DNA from: Bathymodiolus thermophilus thioautotrophic gill symbiont
GTDB lineage: Bacteria > Pseudomonadota > Gammaproteobacteria > PS1 > Pseudothioglobaceae
NCBI RefSeq assembly: GCF_003711265.1
Contig: NZ_CP024634.1
Span: forward strand, 992,001 to 1,056,000
DNA: 64,000 nt
Direction of reading: 5' to 3'
A program made the translations under genes and the position numbers. Positions 1-6,960 of this stretch are shown here, one piece after another. The first letter of the stretch is position 1; every line of letters starts with the position of its first letter. Below the pieces are notes generated by a model that was not told where the DNA came from, did not search any database, and saw nothing but the letters and a program-made list of their open reading frames with translations.

Positions 1-3
1 TTT

Positions 4-79
4 GGGCGCTTAGCTCAGTTGGTAGAGCATCGCCCTTACAAGGCGAGGGTCACAAGTTCAAGTCTTGTAGCGCCCACCA
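4..79 (+). tRNA. tRNA-Val (anticodon TAC)
   Basis: The acceptor arms (4-10 and 69-75) pair perfectly. The anticodon stem-loop has the loop CTTACAA, giving anticodon TAC for valine. The T-loop TTCAAGT is present, and the 3' CCA is encoded at 77-79. The gene lies 6 nt before tRNA-Asp, so the two are probably co-transcribed from a promoter left of the window. Confidence 0.96.
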
Positions 80-85
80 AAAAAT

Positions 86-162
86 GGAGCGGTAGCTCAG
101 TTGGTTAGAGTGCCTGCCTGTCACGCAGGACGTCGCGGGTTCGAATCCCGTCCGCTCCGCCA
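86..162 (+). tRNA. tRNA-Asp (anticodon GTC)
   Basis: The acceptor stem GGAGCGG/CCGCTCC is perfect. The anticodon stem CCTGC/GCAGG encloses the loop CTGTCAC, giving anticodon GTC for aspartate. The T arm GCGGG-TTCGAAT-CCCGT is canonical and CCA is encoded at 160-162. The gene is followed within 6 nt by a strong terminator hairpin. Confidence 0.97.
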
Positions 163-167
163 TTTTT

Positions 168-198
168 AAATAGCACTCTTTTTGAGTGCTATTTTTTT
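168..198 (+). terminator. Rho-independent terminator of the tRNA pair
   Basis: An 11-bp perfect stem (168-178 with 184-194) encloses a 5-nt all-T loop and runs into a T tract ending at 198. It sits directly after tRNA-Asp. Confidence 0.85.
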
Positions 199-230
199 GT
201 CCGTTAAAAAGTAGCAGATGTAAATTAATA

Positions 231-272
231 GAGACCCTTTTGTTGGGCGTTTATGTCTAATACAAGGCTTCT
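231..272. repeat. Remnant of second short-repeat family (GAGACCCCTGCATTAGACATAAATG type)
   Basis: Begins GAGACCC and contains TTTATGTCTAATAC. These match the ends of the elements at 2997-3102 and 40980-41072. The centre is short and diverged, so this is a decayed copy. Confidence 0.4.
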
Positions 273-295
273 AGTAGAGTAAGACCCTTGTATAA

Positions 296-441
296 GAGGC
301 CTTTGCATAAATATGAATAATCATCAAGAATCCACTTCTCCCCCACTTGGCATTTTTTTAACTTTGCTAGGGCAGAGTTTAAGGAAATGGCTAGGTTGGC
401 AACCGTTGAATTTTGTCAATCACTTTTATGCAAATGGCCTT
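296..441. mobile_element. MITE-like palindromic element, copy 1 (diverged)
   Basis: The left end GAGGCCTTTGCATAAATATG and the right end (TTTATGCAAATGGCCTT) match the terminal inverted repeats of the intact copies at 31295 and 43279. The inner arms around CCCACTTGG are recognisable but have lost pairing. A 68-codon open frame over this copy is a chance reading of the repeat. Confidence 0.75.
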
Positions 442-521
442 ATAATATTTAATCGCCAAACTGGTTGTTTTTATTTATACAAGGACCCTTATTCCCTTTA
501 TAATAATACAAAACTTTAAAA

Positions 522-681
522 GAGACATTAATACATCAATATGAACCATCAAAAATCCACTTTCCATTCGTTTGGTCATTTTTTAAATACAGTTTTAGCC
601 TTGTTGGAGCAAGGTTTAAGGAATTTATTAAGTTGGCAGAAAATGAATTTTGCTAATTATCCATATTTACACAAAAGTCTT
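522..681. mobile_element. MITE-like palindromic element, copy 2 (diverged)
   Basis: The interior keeps the family order: ATCAAAAATCCACTTT, the central GTTTTAGCC...GGTTTAAGGAA, then AATGAATTTTGCTAATTATCCATATTTA. The outer ends have degenerated (GAGACATTA and ACAAAAGTCTT). It ends 15 nt before the gspL start, so the gspL leader is made largely of repeat sequence. Confidence 0.7.
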
Positions 682-696
682 TAAAATAGCGTCTTA

Positions 697-1560
697 ATGA
701 ATATTATTTACTACAATGAATCTAGTGTGTTTGACGAATTATCGTCTAATGAACGCTATCTGATTGCGATTGATTCGGATTTGGTGTCGACACATCAAGT
801 GGAATTGCCTAAGATGAACCTTGCTAAGGCAAAAAAAGCCATTCCTTTTTTGTTGGAAGATACCTTATTGGATGACATTGAAAACTTAGATTTCTTTGTG
901 CGAAAAACAGCAAACACCCATTATTACGAAGTGATTGTAATGGGCAAGCAGGTTATGAGCGAACTTCAAGAAAAAATTGAGCACGCACAATTGGGCGTTG
1001 AGCGTTGTGTCATTGATTTTATGTTGTTACCTAATGACAAAGAAAAAATGCATTACCAAGAAGACGAAAGAGGCATATTGTTTCGTTTTGGCGAGTTCTT
1101 AGGTGGCAGAATGGACAAAGTCATATTTGACGAGTCGCCAATAGATCAATATCAACTAATTAATGCAACGCTGGATATTAAGAACAGTCAAATTAATTTA
1201 CTAGAAGTGGATTGGCTGAAGAATTGGGAAAAATCGCTACGACAATGGCGTGTTGGTATTGTGATTATTTTACTCTTGGCTGTGTTGTTGCCAGTCCATC
1301 TGATTATGGACAATTATTATTTGTCTGAGAAGGTTCAAATGCAACGCAGCGCTAACCAAAGTACCTTTAAAAAACTGTTTCCTGAAGTTAAGCGTATTGT
1401 TGACTTGCCTGTGCAAATTAAACAAAAAGTAAATCAGGCGAATAGCAGTAAGACCCGATCAAGTCGTGATTTATTAACTGAACTTAAGTTAAAAAATAAG
1501 CCTGACGCAGTCATTAAGCACCTTAAATTTAACCAACAAACTCTCACATTAAAACCATGA
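697..1560 (+). CDS. gspL: T2SS inner-membrane platform protein GspL
   Basis: GspL binds the ATPase GspE on the cytoplasmic side and GspM in the membrane, linking ATP hydrolysis to pseudopilus growth. The 287-residue protein has the family layout: a cytoplasmic actin-like domain (about 1-180), one membrane segment (about 186-204, VGIVIILLLAVLLPVHLIM) and a periplasmic tail with a short ferredoxin-like part. It is shorter than the roughly 400-residue enterobacterial proteins. The stop overlaps the gspM start (ATGA), which indicates translational coupling. The family call rests on architecture, the neighbouring gspM and gspN, and the other gsp genes at 31517-40961. Confidence 0.8.
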   Translation: MNIIYYNESSVFDELSSNERYLIAIDSDLVSTHQVELPKMNLAKAKKAIPFLLEDTLLDDIENLDFFVRKTANTHYYEVIVMGKQVMSELQEKIEHAQLGVERCVIDFMLLPNDKEKMHYQEDERGILFRFGEFLGGRMDKVIFDESPIDQYQLINATLDIKNSQINLLEVDWLKNWEKSLRQWRVGIVIILLLAVLLPVHLIMDNYYLSEKVQMQRSANQSTFKKLFPEVKRIVDLPVQIKQKVNQANSSKTRSSRDLLTELKLKNKPDAVIKHLKFNQQTLTLKP

Positions 1561-1994
1561 ACTGGCATAACTTATCTAATAAAAAGAAGGCAAATTTTTT
1601 GGTTTTGGGCGTTGTTGCATTGTTGTTTGTATTATTTATACTAAGCATTGTTTTTCTTAATAGTAAAAACAGTACGCTGAATCAAGAACTCACCAGAGAG
1701 CGTGCCTTGTCGCATTCGTTGACAACCTTACAAAGTTCCGTGATTTTCCCTGCCTTATCTACGGCAAAGGCTAAAAAGATTATTCGCAAAACTTATCGTA
1801 CATTCAAGGGCAAAAAGATGCACATTGATAAAAATAAGCACATTGTGTTGAGTGGGTCAAAAATACAGTTTTTTAAAATATTGAATGGATTGAGTGCACT
1901 CAAAAATAAGCACGGCATTATCGTCATTGGTGCAGATATTAAGTATGTCGATAACGGCATAGTTGATGCAAAATTGATTTTTTCATATCCATGA
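1557..1994 (+). CDS. gspM: T2SS inner-membrane platform protein GspM
   Basis: GspM is the small bitopic partner of GspL in the T2SS platform. The 145-residue product has a short basic cytoplasmic N-terminus, one membrane helix (about 14-34, rich in V, L and F) and a periplasmic domain that could form the usual ferredoxin-like fold. The start overlaps gspL by 4 nt. The stop lies at the left edge of a MITE-like element that separates it from gspN. Sequence conservation in this family is weak, so position and topology carry the assignment. Confidence 0.75.
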   Translation: MNWHNLSNKKKANFLVLGVVALLFVLFILSIVFLNSKNSTLNQELTRERALSHSLTTLQSSVIFPALSTAKAKKIIRKTYRTFKGKKMHIDKNKHIVLSGSKIQFFKILNGLSALKNKHGIIVIGADIKYVDNGIVDAKLIFSYP

Positions 1995-2162
1995 AGACCT
2001 TTTGTATAACTATGAATAGTCATCAAAAATCCACTTTTCAGTTGCTTGGCAATTTTTCAAACTCAGTCTTGGTTTCATCAAGACAGGGCTGGCGAAAATT
2101 GTTAATTTGGCAAAAATTAAATTTTGCTCATTGTCCATATCTACATTTACACCAAGGTTTCT
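1993..2162. mobile_element. MITE-like palindromic element, copy 3, between gspM and gspN
   Basis: The left end GAAGACCTTTTGTATAACTATG and right end CCATATCTACATTTACACCAAGGTTTC are diverged forms of the family ends. The interior CATCAAAAATCCACTTTTCA and CAAAAATTAAATTTTGC match intact copies. It starts at the gspM stop codon and ends one base before the gspN ATG. Confidence 0.75.
2154..2157 (+). promoter_or_regulatory. Ribosome-binding site of gspN, supplied by the MITE end
   Basis: AAGG lies 6 nt before the ATG at 2164. It is the part of the element's right terminal repeat that reads GCAAAGGTCTC in intact copies. This spacing favours the start at 2164 over the in-frame upstream ATG at 2107, which lies inside the repeat. 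Confidence 0.55.
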
Positions 2163-2163
2163 T

Positions 2164-2880
2164 ATGAAAAAATATATTTTATTGTTCTTAATGTCTTTGG
2201 CTTTTTTTCTGATTAGCAGTTTACCTGCAAGTTTATTTGTCTCGTCTATCCAGTCACAATCTCCTTATTTAAACTTTACTACTGTAGAAGGTAGCATTTG
2301 GCAAGGACACGCAAACAGCCCTAAATTGGGCAAGATTGATTGGGATTTTTCCCCATTGGCGTTGTTGCAAGCAAAATTAGGTTGGCAAATACAGATTGAG
2401 CAAGAGGCGCAGTATGCGCTTGTTTTTAACCTTAGCGTTGATGTATTCAAACAATTGCAACTTAGTGAAGTTGCCGGCACTTTATCCAGTATAGCGCTGA
2501 AAAATTTTAAATTATTGCCTGATAATGTTTTTAATGTTTCCTCGTTTGAAGTGCAAATTGATGAGCTTAATATTGACTGGGATGCAGGCAATTTGGCTGC
2601 TCGTCCAGACTTATTACAAGGGCTTTTGCAAGTGAAAAATCTTAATGTATTGGGTGAACAACTGGGGGATTACCAACTGCGTATTGACAGCAAAGATCAG
2701 CAATTAAACGGTGTCTTTACTGAGAAAAAAGCTCAAATTAAAGCCAATCTAAATGTAACGCTAAGTCTCAGCAATCAACTTAAGATTGAAGGTGACATTA
2801 AAGCCAACAATAAAGAGATGCAATCCTTGTTAAATAGTGCCAATGTTAAAGATAAAGTCTTATTCAATTATCAATTATAA
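2164..2880 (+). CDS. gspN: T2SS protein GspN
   Basis: GspN is an accessory inner-membrane T2SS component with one N-terminal anchor and a periplasmic domain; its exact role is poorly defined. The 238-residue product begins MKKYILLFLMSLAFFLISSL, a membrane anchor. It has the family features GSIWQGHA near residue 45 and a following W-rich strand (DWDFSPLALLQAKLGW). An upstream in-frame ATG at 2107 would add 19 residues encoded by the repeat element and would spoil the N-terminal anchor, so 2164 is preferred. It closes the gspLMN group; gspC is 28 kb downstream. Confidence 0.78.
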   Translation: MKKYILLFLMSLAFFLISSLPASLFVSSIQSQSPYLNFTTVEGSIWQGHANSPKLGKIDWDFSPLALLQAKLGWQIQIEQEAQYALVFNLSVDVFKQLQLSEVAGTLSSIALKNFKLLPDNVFNVSSFEVQIDELNIDWDAGNLAARPDLLQGLLQVKNLNVLGEQLGDYQLRIDSKDQQLNGVFTEKKAQIKANLNVTLSLSNQLKIEGDIKANNKEMQSLLNSANVKDKVLFNYQL

Positions 2881-2967
2881 GCAAGGCTGATAACATTTGA
2901 GACCTTTGCAACAAGTATAAATAATCCTTACTTGACAGTAGTCCCTTAGAAAAGCAAGCCCAACCGT

Positions 2968-2992
2968 AAGGAACGGTTTGTAACCGTTCCTT
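2968..2992. other. Perfect 11-bp inverted repeat downstream of gspN
   Basis: AAGGAACGGTT (2968-2978), a TGT loop, then AACCGTTCCTT (2982-2992). No T-tract of terminator length follows on either side, though it may still stop transcription of gspN or of the convergent protease gene. It lies between a GAGACCTTTGCA end (2899-2910) and another repeat, so it may belong to a mobile element. Confidence 0.5.
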
Positions 2993-2996
2993 CTCT

Positions 2997-3102
2997 GAGC
3001 CCCTGCATTAGGCACAAATATCAACCAAAGGCCCATTTCCACTCATTGGTCAATGAATAAAATTTGCTTTTTATTAACACCCATGTCTAATACAGAGGCC
3101 TC
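2997..3102. repeat. Second short-repeat family, copy with inverted ends
   Basis: The left end GAGCCCCTGCATTAGGCACA and right end CCATGTCTAATACAGAGGCCTC are imperfect inverted repeats. The same ends occur at 40980-41072, giving a consensus close to GAGACCCCTGCATTAGACAT. No open frame is present. Confidence 0.55.
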
Positions 3103-3141
3103 AAGTTGATGAACAGCAGATTGCTTATATCCACTAAGGAC

Positions 3142-5799
3142 TTAATTACCAGACTTGTTTGAATCAAGTACATTAATTGCTTCCCATGCCAATTTAACTT
3201 GTTCTGCAACATTAATGCCATTGATCACATCATTTCCAGCACTGGTAATCATGCCTGCTTTGGCATCATGAAATGTGGTAACTCTAGTCCATTGATTCTT
3301 ATTGGCATCTAGGGCGACTTTCATTGCATTATTAATGCCTATACCCGTAACAGTAATGCCGTTATGAGTACCGCCGACTGACAATAGGTAAAACATTTTA
3401 TTGGCAACAGAACTGTTGTAATGCACACCACAATAATCATTTCCACATGACGATGGCTGAACGCATATATTCTCGTCTACTATGTGCCAGTTTTCGCCTT
3501 TATAAGTATCTGGATAAGGTATGATTTCGGCTAAGGTTGGCTGGTAAACCTTACCTGCTTTTAGAATTTTATATGTTTGATGGGACGAATAACCTCTGCT
3601 TATAGAAGACGGGTTTTTTATTGAACGAAGAGGGGGGTGGTTATTCAAACCTATCGTCCAACTTTTTACACCAGTTGAATAATGTTGCTTGATAGCAATG
3701 CCAAGCCAGTCTGAAAATGCTTCGTTGAGCGCTCCCGATTCACGAGAATAGGCTAATTTGGAGAAACTATTGGTAACTGAATGTCCCCATTCGTGTGCGG
3801 CAACATTAATAACGGAAGCAAAACTTGCCTCATAGCCGTACTCTGGTTTGGCAGGCGTGTAAAAAATCCTATTGCCACCAGAAAAAGCATTAAACCACGA
3901 TCCAGCATCGCTTCTTTTGCCACAAGAGAGCATGTCAAATCGAGGATATAAATAGTTAGTGGTTGCTGATAAAGTTCCCCCTTTATCGTTATAACTGTTC
4001 ATGTTTAAAACATTCTTTAAATAATCGTAAACTTTGATTGAATTGGCATGGGCATCAACCCCGTCTTTATCAAAGTATTTTACCTTTGTGGCAGTGTGTT
4101 TAATATGCCTTGCGGGGGCAAGCCCAATTGACTTGATTGTTTTGATTTTTATATCAGGACTTCCTGGATTGGAAATAACCTCTTCTAAGTAATAATGTTG
4201 GTTTGATTTTAAAACTTTTAATGCAGGGTAACTGTTGTTGCCTTGTCCTTGCGCATTTATTGTTTTATGCGTTTGATCAAGTGCTTGAATAGAGCCAGCA
4301 ATGGGGGGTTTATAGTAGCAAGCTTGTGTACCTATTGCTTGGATTTTAATGGTTACTGCGTGCTGGAATTGCTGTTGTACGCTAAAACGAATGACTCTAT
4401 TTTGATCTGCAATGGCTTCGTCTTCAGTTGCTCCATCCTTTAATACACTGACCTGACAGCAGTTAATTTGAGCGCAAGCAAGTGTTGGTATTTCAAAGGT
4501 TCGCCTCCCTGTTGCGTCGTAAGTAAAGTAATGAGTGTCCTTTTCAAGAGAAGTGCTTTTTGTATAGCCATTTGTATCTCTATCATTTTCTATTTGAGCG
4601 GTTAAAAACTGTTTGGCATTTTCTTTACTCACCAATGTTTTACTTGCATCAAATTCATTAATATGTATTTGGAGTAAAGTGCCATAAGGCAGGTATTCTT
4701 TTGTATTTTTGGTTAAGAATCTAGAGACATCAATGCCATTATCTGGGTTGCTATCAACATCTAAGGTTTGCAATAATTGCACTATATTCCCCATCTCTAG
4801 GTTGCTAGCAGCAATATCACTTGGATATAATATATCGGCGGCTAACGATTGACCCAAATATAAATCACCCAAATAGAATTTAATGCGTTCCCCTGCTTGG
4901 TATTTAAAAGCGCCAGATTCATCAGTTGTGCCAGTAAAGGTTTCAGTGGCGTACTTTAACCCTTTAACGGCACTACCTTTGAAATAACCAGTTATTTCGT
5001 TAGCAACTGGATTGGTTGGCGTGCTAAACCTGTTTTCTGATACACCCATTAAATCTTTAAAGATGACCCTTACTTTAATTCTTTTGTCAATATGATTTTG
5101 AGTTAGGAGGAATGTTTTATTGTTTGCCCCATCAACAAGATTGTCATCAGCATACCACTGATAACTGATGCCGTTATGCGGCACACCACCGGGGTCTTGA
5201 ATCTCAGCTGTTAAAGTCGTGTTTTTTACGGCATGACCGTTAATATAAACAGTTGCTGGGGCATTGGCAACACCATATTTATTGAGTGTTTGAACTAAAT
5301 GCTCTTGAGCCTTATTTTTCGTTACTAAAGTTTTACTTGAAAAAGTATGGCTATCAATATAATCTTGCGTTAAATCATCATTAGGCAATGTAGTATCAGC
5401 ACCTTTAAATTGTTTACTCACATCGATGCCATCGTCTAAATTGTTGTTGCTATCCAAGGTTTGTAACAATTGTGCAATCTTAATACTATGTTCATAATCT
5501 GTTGCGATATTATGAGGGTAAAGTGCTTCACTTGCTATGGCACTACCCAACACCATATTACCCAAAGAAAAAGTAATCCTCTCTCCTGCTACATATTGGT
5601 AACTGCCGAGTTTATCAGTTGTGCCACTTTGTGTTATGGTCGTGTAGTTTAGTCCTTCAACTGCACTGTCTCTAAAATAGCCAGTTTCAACGGGTGCATT
5701 ATCACCACCACCACTGCCACCACCACAAGCAGATAGCAATAACACACTAAGTAGAGTAAAACACCGAATGCCTTTAAGCTGTAATGGTAAAGTTATCAT
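3142..5799 (-). CDS. M4 (thermolysin-like) zinc metalloprotease, lipoprotein
   Basis: Secreted zinc endopeptidase of the thermolysin family. The 885-residue protein has a lipobox (LLSAC, Cys25) followed by a glycine-rich linker. Two copies of a domain beginning TGYF-SAV-GL-Y occur at about 40-150 and 267-390, separated by an Ig-like stretch. The C-terminal M4 domain has all the key residues: H669-E-W-G-H673, third zinc ligand E693 in GALNEAFSD (20 residues after the second His, as in thermolysin), and H793 in CGVHYNSS, matching the thermolysin proton-donor histidine. It contains no FTP/PepSY propeptide of its own; an FTP-like protein is encoded immediately upstream with a 1-nt overlap. As a lipoprotein beside T2SS genes it is a candidate T2SS substrate (inference). 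Confidence 0.9.
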   Translation of the reverse strand: MITLPLQLKGIRCFTLLSVLLLSACGGGSGGGDNAPVETGYFRDSAVEGLNYTTITQSGTTDKLGSYQYVAGERITFSLGNMVLGSAIASEALYPHNIATDYEHSIKIAQLLQTLDSNNNLDDGIDVSKQFKGADTTLPNDDLTQDYIDSHTFSSKTLVTKNKAQEHLVQTLNKYGVANAPATVYINGHAVKNTTLTAEIQDPGGVPHNGISYQWYADDNLVDGANNKTFLLTQNHIDKRIKVRVIFKDLMGVSENRFSTPTNPVANEITGYFKGSAVKGLKYATETFTGTTDESGAFKYQAGERIKFYLGDLYLGQSLAADILYPSDIAASNLEMGNIVQLLQTLDVDSNPDNGIDVSRFLTKNTKEYLPYGTLLQIHINEFDASKTLVSKENAKQFLTAQIENDRDTNGYTKSTSLEKDTHYFTYDATGRRTFEIPTLACAQINCCQVSVLKDGATEDEAIADQNRVIRFSVQQQFQHAVTIKIQAIGTQACYYKPPIAGSIQALDQTHKTINAQGQGNNSYPALKVLKSNQHYYLEEVISNPGSPDIKIKTIKSIGLAPARHIKHTATKVKYFDKDGVDAHANSIKVYDYLKNVLNMNSYNDKGGTLSATTNYLYPRFDMLSCGKRSDAGSWFNAFSGGNRIFYTPAKPEYGYEASFASVINVAAHEWGHSVTNSFSKLAYSRESGALNEAFSDWLGIAIKQHYSTGVKSWTIGLNNHPPLRSIKNPSSISRGYSSHQTYKILKAGKVYQPTLAEIIPYPDTYKGENWHIVDENICVQPSSCGNDYCGVHYNSSVANKMFYLLSVGGTHNGITVTGIGINNAMKVALDANKNQWTRVTTFHDAKAGMITSAGNDVINGINVAEQVKLAWEAINVLDSNKSGN

Positions 5800-6398
5800 T
5801 AGTATTTAATGTCCTCTATTTTTGATAGAATATTGGGTGGATTGCTATCACTAACACGATAAATAGTTTCTATGCCGTTAACCGATAATCGCACTTGCCA
5901 AATAACATAAGGTTGTGTTTGTATAATCATGGGCTTGATGGACAATACTTTGTGTTGTTTTTGGTCAATAAATGCCAATACTTTGTCAGCAGTTAATTGG
6001 GTTTTTTCTTGATTAAGGTGTGCGTCAATTTTACTTTTAAACGAAGGTGATAATAATTGCTGATAACCACTAATGCTACTAACAGCCTCTTGGTCAAAGT
6101 GGACAATAATCTGCATTTTCTCCACCTCAATGCCACGGTATGTGGTCTTGAAACGCAAATGCTGATTGCCGAACCTGTCGGTATTGGTTTGTTGAAAAAG
6201 TAACGCCCCATCACTGCTAAGATTTAATTGAGCCCTGTGTTCTAGAATGCTTGAACGGGCTTGCTCAAGTGTTGTTGCAGATCCGCCCATGCTATCCGCA
6301 CTTAGAATATTGTCAACATCAAGATGAAAAAATCCACCCCAAGCATAGGTACTGCCTAGGTAGCCACATAAAATTAAGGTACGAATCATTGTTGCCAT
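5799..6398 (-). CDS. Stand-alone FTP-type (thermolysin/fungalysin) propeptide protein
   Basis: A 199-residue protein resembling the propeptide of M4 proteases, which normally sits in the same chain as the enzyme and acts as folding chaperone and inhibitor. An N-terminal hydrophobic segment ending in AWG looks like a signal peptide. The FTP-like core includes GNQHLRFKTTYRGIEVEKMQIIVHFD, a typical strand-turn-strand region. The second half (about 110-190) resembles PepSY, ending PYVIWQVRLSVNGIETIYRVS. The stop codon overlaps the start of the protease gene (TAATG), so the two are translationally coupled and made in equal order. Action in trans on the downstream enzyme is an inference from this arrangement. 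Confidence 0.8.
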   Translation of the reverse strand: MATMIRTLILCGYLGSTYAWGGFFHLDVDNILSADSMGGSATTLEQARSSILEHRAQLNLSSDGALLFQQTNTDRFGNQHLRFKTTYRGIEVEKMQIIVHFDQEAVSSISGYQQLLSPSFKSKIDAHLNQEKTQLTADKVLAFIDQKQHKVLSIKPMIIQTQPYVIWQVRLSVNGIETIYRVSDSNPPNILSKIEDIKY

Positions 6399-6960
6399 AG
6401 TTTAAGATTTGATAGAGTAATTACAAATGTAAGATTATACTTTTGTTAAGCCTTGAAAAGCGTGTAAATGACTGGAGCAGGTTGTCAATCTAACTACAAT
6501 TCTGACAATATTTTAAAAAAAGTGGTGGTATAATAAATATACCAAAATTTTTACAAAAGTCTTGAATGTGGCAATCAAGTTTCAATCGCCTCACTTAAAG
6601 ACAGTAATATCGTCGTTGGCATGGCAAGCCATGAGACAAATATTTACGATTCAAAAACACCAGATGTAGACATTACTCACGCTAATGCTAATCTTGTTAA
6701 GCCCGTTCAGAAGACAGTATGTGAGTGCAAAAGAAGTGCTAGGGGTAGAAAATATCTTATCTAAAAACCCCTTGAAATGAGATAACCGTTATCAGTGAGA
6801 TAAAAGTGCAAGTTGTGCAAAAGACAAGTGGTAATTGAGCCTTGTCATTGGACATTTTAAGGTAGATTTTAGAAAAAAGTGGAGATTTATATTATTACAA
6901 AGATTTGGGCGTAAAGTAAAGAAACCATTAAAAAAATTAAACAAAAGAGGCGGAAAAAAA
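6399..6960. other. Divergent intergenic region with possible decayed coding fragment
   Basis: This 562-bp region separates the minus-strand propeptide/protease pair from the plus-strand chitinase and should hold both promoters. A TATAAT occurs at 6529-6534, but no well-spaced -35 box is seen. From about 6546 to 6761 one plus frame is open (including ASLKDSNIVVGMASHETNIY) but lacks a start, so it could be a gene remnant. A short palindrome GATAACCGTTATC is at 6781-6793. None of these is secure. Confidence 0.35.

Noticed and set aside
313..519. 68-codon open frame starting MNNHQESTSPPLG
   Set aside because: It is a reading of MITE copy 1. The same peptide start (MNNHQ) recurs over other copies (31310, and antisense near 41260) and decays with them, so it is repeat sequence and not a gene.
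2107..2163. Longer N-terminus for gspN from the ATG at 2107
   Set aside because: The extra 19 residues are encoded by the repeat and would precede a good membrane anchor. The ATG at 2164 has an AAGG at proper spacing.
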